Shown here: piece by piece, positions 36,711 to 45,913 of the stretch | How the letters are laid out: each line of letters opens with the position of its first letter | Position numbering within the stretch: the first letter of the stretch is position 1 | Source of the DNA: Micromonospora sp. HK10 | Lineage (GTDB): Bacteria; Actinomycetota; Actinomycetes; Mycobacteriales; Micromonosporaceae | Reading direction: 5' to 3' | DNA length: 52,304 nucleotides | Assembly: GCF_000982955.1 (NCBI RefSeq) | Contig: NZ_KQ058783.1 | Location: 1 to 52,304 of the forward strand | Program-made: the position numbers and the translations under genes | The notes under the pieces: generated by a model | Told to the model about the DNA's origin: nothing | Database searches by the model: none | Seen by the model: only the letters and a program-made list of their open reading frames with translations

Positions 36711-38087
36711 TTAGGCGAGGAAGGCGGCCTCGTCGAAGGGGCCGACGACGGCGAGGGACATCGGCCGGGTGAGCAGCTCGGCGGCGAGGACGTTCACGTC
36801 GTCCAGGGTCACCGCGTCGACCCGGGCGAGCAGCTCGTCCACCGGCATCAGGTCGCCGTAGAGCAGCTCGCCCTTGGCGAGCCGGCTCATCCGGGAGCCG
36901 GTGTCCTCGAGGCCGAGGACGAAGGAGCCCTTGCTCATCCCCTTGCCCCGGGCCAACTCCTCCTCGGTGATCCCGTGCTCCGCCACCTTGGCCAGCTCCG
37001 TCCGGGTCAGCTGGAGCACCTCGTCCACCTTGCCCGGCGCGCAGCCGGCGTAGACGGCGAACAGGCCGCTGTCGGCGTACTGGCTGGCGTAGGAGTAGAC
37101 CGAGTAGGCCAGGCCGCGCTGCTCGCGGATCTCCTGGAACAGCCGGCTGGACATGCCGCCGCCGAGGACGTTGTTGAGCACACCGAGGGCGAACCGCCGC
37201 TCGTCGGCCCGGTCGATGCCGGGGCAGCCGAGGATGACGTGCGCCTGCTCGGTCTCCTTCGGCTCGACCAGCGTGGTGACCGGCTTGGTGCGTACCGCCG
37301 GAGCCGCCGGCCGGCACGGCGCCGGCGCCGCCGGATCGGTGTCCAGGGGGGTGCCGCGCAGCGCCTGGCGGACCAGCCGGACCACGGCGCCGTGGTCGAG
37401 GTTGCCGGCGGCGGCCACGACGATCCCCGGCGGGGTGTAGCGGCGGCGGTAGAAGCTCTGGATCTGCCCCCGGGTCATCGGGGTGACCGTCTCCTCGGTA
37501 CCGGAGATGAGCCGGCCGAGCGGGTGGTCGCCGTAGACGGCGCGGGCGAAGAGGTCGTGCACCTCGTCGCCGGGCTCGTCGTCGTGCATGGCGATCTCTT
37601 CGAGGATGACTCCGCGCTCGGTCTCCACGTCGGCGGGGTCGAGCACCGAGTCGGCGACCAGGTCGCACATGACGTCGATGGCCAGTGGCAGGTCCTCGTC
37701 CAGCACGCGGGCGTAGTAGCAGGTGTATTCCTTCGTGGTGAAGGCGTTGGTCTCGCCGCCGACCGCCTCGATCTCCGCCGAGATGTCCAGCGCGGTGCGC
37801 TTGCTGGTGCCCTTGAAGAGCAGGTGCTCCAGGAAGTGCGCGGCCCCGGCCTGCGGCCGGGTCTCGTCGCGGGAACCGACGGCGACCCAGATGCCGAACG
37901 ACACGCTGCGCATCGCCGGGATGGCCTCGGTGAGCACGCGCAGCCCGCTGGGCAGGACGGTACGGCGCACGGTGCCGCCGAGCGGGTCCTCGCTGAGCGT
38001 ACGGGTGACCGCCCGGGCCATCCGGCCGCCCGGCGGCGCCACCCCCGGTCGAGCCGTCGGGGAAGACGAACGCCGGGTCCGACTCAC
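36711..38087 (-). CDS. pepR: M16 family zinc peptidase (PepR)
   Basis: A 458-residue peptidase of the mitochondrial-processing-peptidase family. The inverted zinc motif HxxEH is present as HFLEH, with the distant Glu in ERGVILEEI; the second, inactive half has GGGMSSRLFQEIREQRGLAY. The first 30 residues are polar and may be a linker. GTG 38087 has GGGAG and AGG upstream. It corresponds to Rv2782c, next to pnp. Its substrates in actinobacteria are poorly known. The gene has its own promoter region, because a strong terminator stands between it and pnp. Confidence 0.92.
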   Translation of the reverse strand: MSRTRRSSSPTARPGVAPPGGRMARAVTRTLSEDPLGGTVRRTVLPSGLRVLTEAIPAMRSVSFGIWVAVGSRDETRPQAGAAHFLEHLLFKGTSKRTALDISAEIEAVGGETNAFTTKEYTCYYARVLDEDLPLAIDVMCDLVADSVLDPADVETERGVILEEIAMHDDEPGDEVHDLFARAVYGDHPLGRLISGTEETVTPMTRGQIQSFYRRRYTPPGIVVAAAGNLDHGAVVRLVRQALRGTPLDTDPAAPAPCRPAAPAVRTKPVTTLVEPKETEQAHVILGCPGIDRADERRFALGVLNNVLGGGMSSRLFQEIREQRGLAYSVYSYASQYADSGLFAVYAGCAPGKVDEVLQLTRTELAKVAEHGITEEELARGKGMSKGSFVLGLEDTGSRMSRLAKGELLYGDLMPVDELLARVDAVTLDDVNVLAAELLTRPMSLAVVGPFDEAAFLA

Positions 38088-38216
38088 GAGAACCTGCTCC
38101 CAGTTTCAACGAGGGGTGGAGGGTGCGGTGGTGCCGCTCGGGGCGCCACGGGAAACCGACAACTCCAGCTCGGCCGTGGCCGCGCACCGGCCGGAAGCCG
38201 TGCCGCTGGAGCTGTG

Positions 38217-38257
38217 GTCCGGCCCGGGGGACGCCGTCGGCGTCCCCCGGGCCGGAC
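38217..38257 (-). terminator. terminator of pnp
   Basis: A perfect 19-bp stem (38217-38235 with 38239-38257) and a 3-base loop GTC, 6 bp after the pnp stop. It is the longest perfect hairpin seen in the window. Confidence 0.9.
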
Positions 38258-38263
38258 GGTGGA

Positions 38264-40639
38264 TCAGCTGTGCCGGGTCCGGCGACGCGGGCGGGACTCG
38301 CCGCCGCCCTCGCCACCCTCGCCCCGCTCGGAGCCCCGGCCGCCGCGCTCCCGGTCACCCCGGTCGCCCCGGTCGCCCCGGTCCCGCGGAGCACGGTCGC
38401 CGCGGTCCCGGCCGGCCGGACGCTCGCCACCGGCGGCCTCCTCGGCGGCCGGCGCCTCGGCACCCTCCGGGCGGATCTTGTCCAGGTAGATCTTGCCGCG
38501 CTGGTCGATGTCCGCGATCTCGACCTCGACCTTGTCGCCGACGTTGAGGAAGTCCTCGACCTTCTCGACCCGCTTGCCGTCGCCCACCTTGGAGATGTGC
38601 AGCAGGCCGTCCCGGCCCGGGAGCAGCGAGATGAAGGCGCCGAACGCGGCGGTCTTCACCACGGTGCCGAGGAACCGCTCCCCCACCTTCGGCAGGGTCG
38701 GGTTGGCGATGCCGTTGATCCGGTCCACCGCCGCCTGAGCGGACGGGCCGTTGGTCGCGCCGACGTAGATGGTGCCGTCGTCCTCGATGGAGATCTCGGC
38801 GCCGGTCTCGTCCTGGATGGCGTTGATGGTCTGGCCCTTCGGGCCGATCACCATGCCGATCTTGTCGACCGGGATCTTCACGGTGGTGACCCGCGGCGCG
38901 TAATCCGACATCTCGGCCGGGGCCTCGATCGCCGCCTGCATCACGTCGAGGATGGTCTGCCGGGCCTCGTTCGCCTGCTGCAGCGCGGCGGCCAGCACGT
39001 CCGACGGGATGCCGTCGAGCTTGGTGTCGAGCTGGAGCGCGGTGACGAAGTCCCGGGTGCCGGCGACCTTGAAGTCCATGTCACCGAACGCGTCCTCGGC
39101 GCCGAGGATGTCGGTCAGCGTCACGTACCGGGTCTTGCCCTCGACCTCGTCGGAGATGAGGCCCATGGCGATGCCGGCGACCGGCGCCTTCAGCGGCACA
39201 CCGGCCGAGAGCAGGCCCAGCGTGGAGGCGCAGACCGAGCCCATCGAGGTGGAGCCGTTGGAGCCGAGCGCCTCGGAGACCTGCCGGATGGCGTAGGGGA
39301 ACTCCTCGCGCGACGGCAGCACCGGGATCAGCGCCCGCTCGGCCAGCGCGCCGTGACCGATCTCGCGCCGCTTCGGCGAGCCGACCCGGCCGGTCTCACC
39401 GGTCGAGTACGGCGGGAAGTTGTAGTTGTGCATGTAGCGCTTGCGGTTCTCCGGGGAGAGGGTGTCCACCATCTGCTCCATGCGCAGCATGTTCAGCGTG
39501 GTGACGCCCAGGATCTGGGTCTCGCCCCGCTCGAACAGCGCCGAGCCGTGCACCCGCGGCAGCACGCCGACCTCGGCGGTCAGCGGACGGATGTCGCGCG
39601 GGCCGCGGCCGTCGATGCGGACCTGCTCGCGCAGCACCCGGTTGCGCACCTCGGACTTCGTCAGCGAGCGGAAGGCGGCGGAGAGCTCCTTCTCGCGGCC
39701 CTCGAAACGCGGGCCGAGCTCCTCGGCAACCTTGGCCTTGACCCGGTCGAGGGCCTCCTCGCGATCCGCCTTGCCGGCGATCTTGAGGGCCTCGGCGACC
39801 TCGGCGCGGGCCAGCTCGGCCACCGCCTCGTACGCGTCATCCTGGTAGTCCAGGAAGACCGGGAACTCGGCGACCGGCTTGGCGGCCACCTCGGCCAGCT
39901 CGCTCTGCGCCCGGCACAGCTCGCGGATCGCCGGCTTGGCGGCCTCCAGGCCGCTGGCCACGATCTCCTCGGTCGGAGCGGTGGCGCCGTCCGCGATCAG
40001 GGCCACGGCGTGCGGCGTCGCCTCGGCCTCGACCATCATGATCGCGACGTCACCGTCAGCGAGCGCCCGGCCGGCCACGACCATGTCGAAGGTGGCCCGC
40101 GCCAGCTCCTCCAGGGTCGGGAAGGCAACCCACTGGCCGTCGACGTGCGCGACCCGGGTCGCGCCGATCGGGCCGGAGAACGGCAGGCCGGAGAGCTTGG
40201 TGGACATCGAGGCGGCGTTGATCGCCACCACGTCGTACGGGTGCTGCGGGTCGAGCGCCAGCACGGTCTCGACGACCTGGACCTCGTTGCGCAGGCCCTT
40301 GACGAAGGACGGGCGCAGCGGCCGGTCGATCAGCCGGCAGGTGAGGATGGCGTCCTCGCTGGGGCGACCCTCGCGGCGGAAGAACGAGCCGGGGATCCGG
40401 CCCGCGGCGTACATCCGCTCCTCGACGTCCACCGTCAGCGGGAAGAAGTCGAACGACTCGCGCGGCTGCTTGCCCGCCGTGGTGGCGGAGAGGACGACCG
40501 TCTCGCCCAGCTGGGCGATGACGGAGCCGGCGGCCTGACGGGCCAGCCGGCCGGTGGAGAAGGTGATCTCGCGGGTGCCGAAGGCCCCGTTGTCGATCAC
40601 GGCGGTGCGGGATTCGGTGCCGAGGTTGGTCTCGGTCAT
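38264..40639 (-). CDS. pnp: polyribonucleotide nucleotidyltransferase
   Basis: A 791-residue PNPase. Two RNase PH domains (about residues 1-220 and 320-560), the all-alpha linker, a KH domain ([20 protein letters not shown]) and an S1 domain ([20 protein letters not shown]) are in the usual order. The tail of about 50 residues is rich in Arg, Gly and Asp (repeated RGD), as in other actinobacterial PNPases. It degrades RNA 3'-5' using phosphate and can add tails. ATG 40639 has AAGGAG 11 bases upstream. It follows rpsO, but a terminator and a 220-bp leader region lie between them. Confidence 0.97.
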   Translation of the reverse strand: MTETNLGTESRTAVIDNGAFGTREITFSTGRLARQAAGSVIAQLGETVVLSATTAGKQPRESFDFFPLTVDVEERMYAAGRIPGSFFRREGRPSEDAILTCRLIDRPLRPSFVKGLRNEVQVVETVLALDPQHPYDVVAINAASMSTKLSGLPFSGPIGATRVAHVDGQWVAFPTLEELARATFDMVVAGRALADGDVAIMMVEAEATPHAVALIADGATAPTEEIVASGLEAAKPAIRELCRAQSELAEVAAKPVAEFPVFLDYQDDAYEAVAELARAEVAEALKIAGKADREEALDRVKAKVAEELGPRFEGREKELSAAFRSLTKSEVRNRVLREQVRIDGRGPRDIRPLTAEVGVLPRVHGSALFERGETQILGVTTLNMLRMEQMVDTLSPENRKRYMHNYNFPPYSTGETGRVGSPKRREIGHGALAERALIPVLPSREEFPYAIRQVSEALGSNGSTSMGSVCASTLGLLSAGVPLKAPVAGIAMGLISDEVEGKTRYVTLTDILGAEDAFGDMDFKVAGTRDFVTALQLDTKLDGIPSDVLAAALQQANEARQTILDVMQAAIEAPAEMSDYAPRVTTVKIPVDKIGMVIGPKGQTINAIQDETGAEISIEDDGTIYVGATNGPSAQAAVDRINGIANPTLPKVGERFLGTVVKTAAFGAFISLLPGRDGLLHISKVGDGKRVEKVEDFLNVGDKVEVEIADIDQRGKIYLDKIRPEGAEAPAAEEAAGGERPAGRDRGDRAPRDRGDRGDRGDRERGGRGSERGEGGEGGGESRPRRRTRHS

Positions 40640-40746
40640 GTTCGGTGGTGCTCCTTCGCGTCGTCGGCCACGACACGGGGACCTGCCCAGACGGCCGGTC
40701 TTCGATCGAAGCGCCCGGGTGGCCGGCATGATGCCGGGATTCCCGG
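40640..40746 (-). promoter_or_regulatory. pnp leader with palindromes
   Basis: The leader holds the perfect 12-bp palindrome CTTCGATCGAAG (40700-40711), the hairpin CCGGC-ATGAT-GCCGG (40723-40737) and the adjoining CCGGGATTCCCGG (40734-40746). The two hairpins share bases and cannot form together. pnp leaders are often folded for autoregulation. Confidence 0.4.
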
Positions 40747-40824
40747 GGGCCACTACCGGAGACCGGTGCGCTGACCAGTTCCCTCTCGGGTTGTCGTGTG
40801 GCCGGTTTCTTCTGTGGTACCGGA

Positions 40825-40856
40825 ACGGGGGAGCGGCCGAGCGGCCACTCCCCCGT
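40825..40856 (-). terminator. terminator of rpsO
   Basis: ACGGGGGAG-C-GGCC / GGCC-A-CTCCCCCGT with loop GAGC, 4 bp beyond the rpsO stop: 13 pairs and one mismatch. Confidence 0.85.
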
Positions 40857-40860
40857 CACG

Positions 40861-41130
40861 TCATCGGCGCAGACCGAGCCGCTCGATGAGCGACCGGTAG
40901 CGGTTGATGTCCTTCTTCTGGACGTAGTTGAGCAGCCGACGGCGACGGCCGACCAGCAGCAGCAGCCCGCGGCGGCTGTGGTGGTCGTGCTTGTGCACCT
41001 TCAGGTGCTCGGTGAGCTCGGCGATCCGCTTGGTGAGGACCGCGACCTGCACCTCCGGCGAACCGGTGTCGCCCTCAGCGGTCGCGTACTCCGCGCGGAT
41101 CTTGGCCTTGGCTTCCTGGTCGAGCGCCAT
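40861..41130 (-). CDS. rpsO: 30S ribosomal protein S15
   Basis: An 89-residue protein of the standard S15 length. The conserved [35 protein letters not shown] and Y-x(2)-LI-x-RLGLRR blocks are all present. S15 binds the central domain of 16S rRNA. ATG 41130 has AGGGAGA upstream. Its transcript seems to begin at about 41258 with a structured leader, and a terminator follows the gene, so it is largely monocistronic. Confidence 0.98.
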   Translation of the reverse strand: MALDQEAKAKIRAEYATAEGDTGSPEVQVAVLTKRIAELTEHLKVHKHDHHSRRGLLLLVGRRRRLLNYVQKKDINRYRSLIERLGLRR

Positions 41131-41258
41131 GTTCTCCCTGTTTCGTGGAACGTTCGATGAGGTCCGTCGGATCGGTCTGCGTGACCGGGCAACGGACCGG
41201 TTCCTCGCACCCGCGGCGTCGTGCAGGCACGCGAGGCCCCACGTCGGTCAGCCGACGT
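41131..41258 (-). promoter_or_regulatory. structured rpsO leader RNA, candidate S15 autoregulatory element
   Basis: The leader would begin with the hairpin ACGTCGG-CTGA-CCGACGT (41241-41258), then a stem-loop CCTCGC / GCGAGG (41203-41236). The -10 box TAGTCT (41266-41271) is seven bases upstream. At 128 nt it is unusually long for this window, where many genes are leaderless. S15 is known in other bacteria to repress its own mRNA through leader structures. The 194-bp gap to ribF has no other gene. Confidence 0.5.
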
Positions 41259-41265
41259 CCCCGCC

Positions 41266-41271
41266 AGACTA
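41266..41271 (-). promoter_or_regulatory. putative -10 box for rpsO
   Basis: TAGTCT on the minus strand; transcription would start at about 41258. Confidence 0.5.
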
Positions 41272-41324
41272 CCAGCCCGGCCGGGAACCGCCCGGTGAAG
41301 GGCGGCGCGGCGGCCCGGTGGGCG

Positions 41325-42251
41325 TCAGCCGACCGCCCGCCGGGTCCGCTCCACGTCCTCGGCGATCTGGGCCACCAACGGCTCGATCGCGTCGTACGTC
41401 CGTTGTTCGCGCAGGTGCGCCACGAAGTCCAGGGCGAGCCGTTCGCCGTACAGGTCACCGGTGAAGTCCAGCGCGTACGCCTCCACCCGCCGCTCCCGGC
41501 CGGAGAACGTCGGGTTGGTGCCGATGGAGACCGCGGCGGCCAGCGGCTCCCCGCCCCGGCGCACCAGCCGGGCCGCGTACACGCCGTCGGCGGGGACCGC
41601 CGCGTACCGGTGGGTCAACAGGTTGGCGGTGGGGTAGCCCAGCTCCCGCCCGCGCTGGTCGCCACGGACCACCACGCCCTCCACCCGGTGCGGCCGGCCG
41701 AGCGCGGCGGCCGCCGCGGCCACGTCGCCCGCGTCGACGCAGGAGCGGATGTACGTGGAGGAGAAGACGGTGCCCGCCTCGGCGACCAGCGGGGCGCCCT
41801 CGACCCCGAAGCCGAAGGTGCGGCCCAGCCGCTCCAGCAGGGCCACGTCGCCGGCGGCCCGGTGCCCGAAGCGGAAGTTGTCCCCGACCACCACCAGCGC
41901 CGCGTGCAGGTGCTCGACGAGGATGTCGTGCACGAACGCCTCGGCCGGCACCCGGGAGAACTCGGCGGTGAACGGCACCACGCAGAGCACGTCGGCCCCG
42001 AGCGCCTCGATCAGCTCCGCCTTGCGCGCCGGCTCGGTGAGCACCGCCGGGTGCGAGCCGGGCCGGACCACCTCGGCCGGGTGCGGGTCGAAGGTGACCA
42101 CCACCGACTTGACGCCCAGCTCCCGGGCCCGGGCCACGGCGTGGCCGATGGTGGCCTGGTGGCCCTTGTGCACCCCGTCGAAGACGCCGATGGTGACCAC
42201 CGAGCGACCCCAGCCGCCGGGCGCCGCCTCGTACCCCCGCCACCGCTGCAT
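41325..42251 (-). CDS. ribF: bifunctional riboflavin kinase / FAD synthetase
   Basis: A 308-residue enzyme making FMN and FAD. The N-terminal nucleotidyltransferase domain has GVFDGVHKGHQ and SSTYIRSCVDAGD; the C-terminal flavokinase domain has GRELGYPTANL and GTNPTFSG. ATG 42251 has GGGGAGGAG upstream, and truB ends 39 bp upstream, so the two are probably cotranscribed. Confidence 0.96.
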   Translation of the reverse strand: MQRWRGYEAAPGGWGRSVVTIGVFDGVHKGHQATIGHAVARARELGVKSVVVTFDPHPAEVVRPGSHPAVLTEPARKAELIEALGADVLCVVPFTAEFSRVPAEAFVHDILVEHLHAALVVVGDNFRFGHRAAGDVALLERLGRTFGFGVEGAPLVAEAGTVFSSTYIRSCVDAGDVAAAAAALGRPHRVEGVVVRGDQRGRELGYPTANLLTHRYAAVPADGVYAARLVRRGGEPLAAAVSIGTNPTFSGRERRVEAYALDFTGDLYGERLALDFVAHLREQRTYDAIEPLVAQIAEDVERTRRAVG

Positions 42252-42290
42252 TCCCGCTCCTCCCCTGCTCGACAAGCCCCGCGCCGCCGG

Positions 42291-43175
42291 TCAGGCGGGG
42301 GCCAGCACGATCTCCGCGCGGGCCCGGCCGTCCCGCTCGCTGACGATAGCGATCAACCCGCCCTCCGGGCCGAAGACCGCGTACGGGCCGGCGATGCCGG
42401 CCGGGTCCAGCGGTCCGCCGTGGGAGAGCACCTTCGCCTCCACCACGGTGGCGTCCCGGCGCGGGAAGAACCGGTCGGCCGCGGCGTCGAGCGGCAGGTT
42501 GACCACCTCGGGGGCGCGCTGCTCCAGCGCGTCCAGGGTGGCCGCCTCGGCCAGCGTGAAGCCGCCGACCGCGGTGCGGCGCAGCGCGGTCAGGTGGCCA
42601 CCGACCCGCAGCGCCAGGCCCGCGTCGCGCGCGATGGCCCGGATGTACGTCCCGGACGAGCAGGTCACGTCGACGTCGACGTCGAGCACGTCCGGGGCGT
42701 CCCGCCGGATGGCCAGCACCTCGAGGCGGGAGACGGTCACCCGGCGCGCGGGCAGGTCGACGCTCTCTCCGTCGCGCACCCGCTGGTACGCCCGCTGCCC
42801 GTTGATTTTGATGGCGCTCACCGCGCTCGGCACCTGGTCGATCTCGCCGGTGAGCGCGGCGAGCGCGGCCCGGATCGACTCGTCGGTGACCCCGGCGGTC
42901 GAGGTGGCCGCGATCACGTCCCCCTCGGCGTCGTCGGTGACGGTGGCCTGCCCCAGCCGGATCGTCGCGGTGTAGCTCTTGCCGGCACCGATCACGTAGG
43001 TGAGCAGCCGGGTGGCCCGCCCGACGCCGATCACCAGCACCCCGGTGGCCATCGGGTCGAGCGTGCCGCCGTGCCCCACCCGCCGGGTCCGGGCCAGCCG
43101 GCGGATCCGGGCCACCACATCGTGCGACGTCATGCCGCCGGGCTTGTCGACCACGATCAGTCCGTCAGTGCTCAC
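42291..43175 (-). CDS. truB: tRNA pseudouridine(55) synthase TruB
   Basis: A 294-residue pseudouridine synthase. The motif GHGGTLDPMATGVL holds the catalytic Asp, and LIVVDKPGGMTSHDVV is the usual N-terminus. SGTYIRAIARDAG marks the second conserved block, and the C-terminal part matches the actinobacterial type with a short PUA-like extension. GTG 43175 is the best start; a long in-frame stretch upstream is not coding. It converts U55 of tRNA to pseudouridine. Confidence 0.96.
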   Translation of the reverse strand: MSTDGLIVVDKPGGMTSHDVVARIRRLARTRRVGHGGTLDPMATGVLVIGVGRATRLLTYVIGAGKSYTATIRLGQATVTDDAEGDVIAATSTAGVTDESIRAALAALTGEIDQVPSAVSAIKINGQRAYQRVRDGESVDLPARRVTVSRLEVLAIRRDAPDVLDVDVDVTCSSGTYIRAIARDAGLALRVGGHLTALRRTAVGGFTLAEAATLDALEQRAPEVVNLPLDAAADRFFPRRDATVVEAKVLSHGGPLDPAGIAGPYAVFGPEGGLIAIVSERDGRARAEIVLAPA

Positions 43176-43221
43176 GCCCGCCAAGCCTGCCAGACGGCGG
43201 GGGTCGGCCGGGTGGGGGATA

Positions 43222-43238
43222 CCGGTCCGATCGACCGG
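43222..43238. other. short hairpin in the truB / small-membrane-protein divergent gap
   Basis: CCGGTC-N5-GACCGG. The 216-bp gap between the divergent starts has no gene and no clear promoter hexamer; a GTGCCGGCAC palindrome is at 43339-43348. Confidence 0.3.
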
Positions 43239-43391
43239 CGTGCCAAGGTCATGCGCCCCTCGCTCGACTCCGACCCGACCACCCGGTGCGTGACGACGAC
43301 CTCGGTCGGGCGCGGAGCGCCTGGTCACGGTGCCTGCCCGTGCCGGCACGCCGCTGCCACCTTCCCGCCTCCCCACGCCAAGGAGCCCTCG

Positions 43392-43691
43392 ATGAGCACC
43401 ACCCCGCCGTCGCACGAGCACCGCCCGCGGGTCGACCTGCCCGACTGGATGCGGAACCCGGAACCAGCGCGCCGTACCCTCGGCCGCCGGCTCTCCGACC
43501 TCGTCGACGGCGTGCCGGCGCTGGCGGCGACGCGACGACGGCTCTGGGCCTGGCGGGACCGGACCCGGTTCAGCGAGCGGCGCCCGGTGCTCTCCGCGAT
43601 CGTGTCCTTCGTCTTCGTCGCGGTGGCGGCCACCTGCCTGGTGGTCGGCGCCCTGTACCTCTTCCACCAGATCAGGCAGCGGCAGCTCTGA
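43392..43691 (+). CDS. small single-pass membrane protein, unknown function
   Basis: A 99-residue protein starting at ATG 43392, with AAGGAG six bases upstream. The first 65 residues are polar and basic (RRTLGRRLSDLVDG, WAWRDRTRF), then one hydrophobic helix (SAIVSFVFVAVAATCLVVGA) and a short basic tail. No family was recognised. It is convergent with the MATE transporter gene, 64 bp away. Confidence 0.75.
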   Translation: MSTTPPSHEHRPRVDLPDWMRNPEPARRTLGRRLSDLVDGVPALAATRRRLWAWRDRTRFSERRPVLSAIVSFVFVAVAATCLVVGALYLFHQIRQRQL

Positions 43692-43755
43692 ACCGGGCCT
43701 CGGGGCGACGTCTCCGCTCCGCGTCTCGTCCCACCCGGCGGCGACGGCACGCCGG

Positions 43756-45081
43756 TCAGCGGACCGCGCCGACCACCGCCCAGCCGCCGGAGCGCAGCCG
43801 CAGCAGCAGGGCGACGAGCCGGAGCACCACGAACAGCAGCAGCCCGGCCCAGATCCCGCCGAGGCCCAGGTCGAGCCCGTAGGCCAGCCAGATCGCCGGC
43901 AGGAAACCGCCGAACGCCGCCACGATGGTGAGGTTGCGCAGGTAGCGGACGTCACCGGCGCCGATCAGCACCCCGTCGAGGGCGAAGACCACCCCGCCGA
44001 TCGGTTGCAGCGCCACGAACCAGGGCCAGGCGACCATGGCCTGCTCGCGTACCTGCGGGTCGGCGCTGAACCAGGACGGGACCACGCCGGCGCCGGCGGC
44101 GATGAGCACCGCGAACGCCACGCCGCACGCCCCACCGACCAACGCGATGCGCCGGGCCAGCGCGCGGGCGCCGGCCGCGTCGCCGGCGCCGAGCGCGGCG
44201 CCGACCAGCGACTGCGCCGCGATGGCGAGGGCGTCCAGCACCAGGGCGGTGAAGAACCACAGCTGTACGGCGATCTGGTGCGCGCCGACCGCGGCGGCGC
44301 CGAACCGGGCCGCGACCGCGGTGGCGGAGAGGAAACTGGCCTGGAAGGCGACGCCCCGGACGAGCAGGTCCCGGCTGAGCACGAGCTGCTGGCGGATCAG
44401 CGTGGGCCGGGGCCGCAGGGAGATCCGTTCGCGGACCAGCGCCGCCGCGAACAGCCCGCCGGAGAGGGTCTGGGCCGCGGCGTTCGCCACCGCCGAGCCG
44501 GCCAGCCCCAGCCCGGCCGGGTAGACCAGCAGCGGGCAGAGCAGCGCCGAGAGCAGGTTGGGGGCGAGCACGAAGAGCAGCGGGCGCCGGGTGTCCTGGA
44601 TGCCGCGCAGCCAGCCGTTGCCGGCGGCGGCGAGCAGCAGGCCGGGTGCGCCCAGCGCCGCGATCCGCAGCCAGGTCGCGGCCTGCTCGGCCACCTCCCC
44701 CGAGCCGCCGACCAGGGTACGCGCCAGCACGCCCCCGCCGAGTTGGACGGCGAGCGCCACCAGCACCCCGACGGCCAGCGCGAGCCAGGAGGCCTGGACG
44801 CCCTCGGCCACCGCGGCGGCCCGGTCCCCCGAGCCGAACCGGCGCGCCGACCGCCCGGTGGTGCCGTACGCGACGACCGTGCCCAGCCAGGCGGCCAACG
44901 TCATCACCGTGCCACCCACGGCGAGCGCGGCGAGCGGGACCCGGCCCAGGTGCCCCACGACGGCGGTGTCGACCAGGACATAGAGCGGCTCGGCGGCGAG
45001 CACCACGAGGGCCGGCAGGGCGAGCCCGGCGATGCGCCGCGCCGAGACAGCCGGCGATGCGGGGGCGAGGGTCTGGCTCAT
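43756..45081 (-). CDS. MATE family efflux transporter (DinF-like)
   Basis: A 441-residue transporter with twelve predicted membrane helices in two related halves. Typical blocks: PLYVLVDTAVVGHLG in helix 1-2 and AVGAHQIAVQLWFF at the start of the second half. ATG 45081 is chosen; an earlier start at 45132 has no support. The position between truB and nrnA matches dinF (Rv2836c) in M. tuberculosis. It exports cationic or hydrophobic compounds using Na+ or H+; the substrate is unknown. Confidence 0.9.
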   Translation of the reverse strand: MSQTLAPASPAVSARRIAGLALPALVVLAAEPLYVLVDTAVVGHLGRVPLAALAVGGTVMTLAAWLGTVVAYGTTGRSARRFGSGDRAAAVAEGVQASWLALAVGVLVALAVQLGGGVLARTLVGGSGEVAEQAATWLRIAALGAPGLLLAAAGNGWLRGIQDTRRPLLFVLAPNLLSALLCPLLVYPAGLGLAGSAVANAAAQTLSGGLFAAALVRERISLRPRPTLIRQQLVLSRDLLVRGVAFQASFLSATAVAARFGAAAVGAHQIAVQLWFFTALVLDALAIAAQSLVGAALGAGDAAGARALARRIALVGGACGVAFAVLIAAGAGVVPSWFSADPQVREQAMVAWPWFVALQPIGGVVFALDGVLIGAGDVRYLRNLTIVAAFGGFLPAIWLAYGLDLGLGGIWAGLLLFVVLRLVALLLRLRSGGWAVVGAVR

Positions 45082-45139
45082 CACGGCCGATCCTGGCACG
45101 CCCCGCGTAAGGCCCGCAACCCACAGCATCACTTACTAC

Positions 45140-45220
45140 CCCGCTCTCCTTCCCCGCCCTGAAGGAGTTGTCCTCCGCACCGCCGCAACAACTTCATGAC
45201 GGCGGGCGGAGATGGGGTGG
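45140..45220. repeat. possible interspersed-repeat remnant
   Basis: The 145-bp gap between the MATE gene and the P-loop gene contains CCCCGCCCTGAAGGAG and GCCGCAACAACTTCATGA, an A/T-containing island unlike the surrounding DNA. It looks like a remnant of an interspersed element; I found no terminal repeats or transposase. Confidence 0.25.
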
Positions 45221-45226
45221 GGGGAA

Positions 45227-45739
45227 TCAAGGGGTGGGGAGGGTGGTGAGCCAGGAGCGGGTTTGGGTGGGGGTGCGGAGGTGGACCACCGGCAGGTCGG
45301 GGGTGAGCGTGCGGGCGGCGGCTTCGACGCGGGGGCGGGAGCGGCGCGGGTAGTGCCAGACGTAGCGGAGGAACGCCAGGTCGATCCGCTCCGGGCAGCC
45401 CGGCGGCAGGTCCGGTCGGGGCGTGCCCCGGTGGGTCCAGCGGCGGCGGAGCACCCGGGCGAGACAGCGCAGCCGGGGCGTGTCGCAGAGCACCAGCAGG
45501 TCGGCGCGGGGCAGGCGCAGATCCAGGGTGGCGGCGTAGTTGCCGTCCATCACCCAGGCCGGGCGGGCGGCGAGCGCGCCGACCTCGGCGCGGAACGCGG
45601 CGTCCGGGGCGGCGACCCAGCCCGGCCGCCAGTAGTGCCGGTCCAGGTGGACGAGGGGGAGGTCGAGCCGGCGGGCGACCTCGCGGGCCAGGGTGCTCTT
45701 GCCGGCGCCCGCGCTGCCGACGATCAGGATGCGGCGCAC
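45227..45739 (-). CDS. P-loop NTPase, adenylate-kinase-like (topology modulation protein type)
   Basis: A 170-residue P-loop protein. Walker A is GSAGAGKST at the N-terminus; LDRHYWRPGW and WVMDGNYAATLDLRL follow, as in proteins named DNA topology modulation protein FlaR, which are adenylate-kinase-related nucleotide kinases. The LID-like region has many Arg residues (RCLARVLRRRW). GTG 45739 follows the -10 box TATCGT at six bases. The function is not proven for the family. Confidence 0.85.
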   Translation of the reverse strand: MRRILIVGSAGAGKSTLAREVARRLDLPLVHLDRHYWRPGWVAAPDAAFRAEVGALAARPAWVMDGNYAATLDLRLPRADLLVLCDTPRLRCLARVLRRRWTHRGTPRPDLPPGCPERIDLAFLRYVWHYPRRSRPRVEAAARTLTPDLPVVHLRTPTQTRSWLTTLPTP

Positions 45740-45745
45740 CGACCG

Positions 45746-45751
45746 ACGATA
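45746..45751 (-). promoter_or_regulatory. putative -10 box
   Basis: TATCGT on the minus strand, six bases before GTG 45739. Confidence 0.5.
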
Positions 45752-45863
45752 GCGCCGGGACGGCGGCGATCCGGAGACCGACCGAGCACGGCACTCCCGG
45801 CGATCAGGTTTGCGGTCGCACCGGCCGGGACGGTGGCGCCAGGGCCGCGACGTGCGGTCGGCG

Positions 45864-45913
45864 CGGCGGTGACGTCGGCTGACCGGACGTCACCGCCGGC
45901 GGGCCGACGTCAC
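45864..45913 (-). terminator. terminator with two competing hairpins after the 32-residue gene
   Basis: Hairpin 1: a 13-bp stem (45864-45876 with 45886-45898) around a 9-base loop. Hairpin 2: GTGACGTCGGC (45870-45880) with GCCGACGTCAC (45903-45913), 11 bp, overlapping the stop codon of the small gene. They share a strand and exclude each other. Confidence 0.7.

Noticed and set aside
43692..43755. Terminator between the small membrane protein gene and the MATE gene
   Set aside because: Only broken GC-rich pairings were found, weaker than the other terminators in the window.
43176..43955. Extension of truB by about 260 codons
   Set aside because: The extra part runs antisense through the small membrane protein gene and the MATE gene end; TruB proteins begin at LIVVDKPGG.
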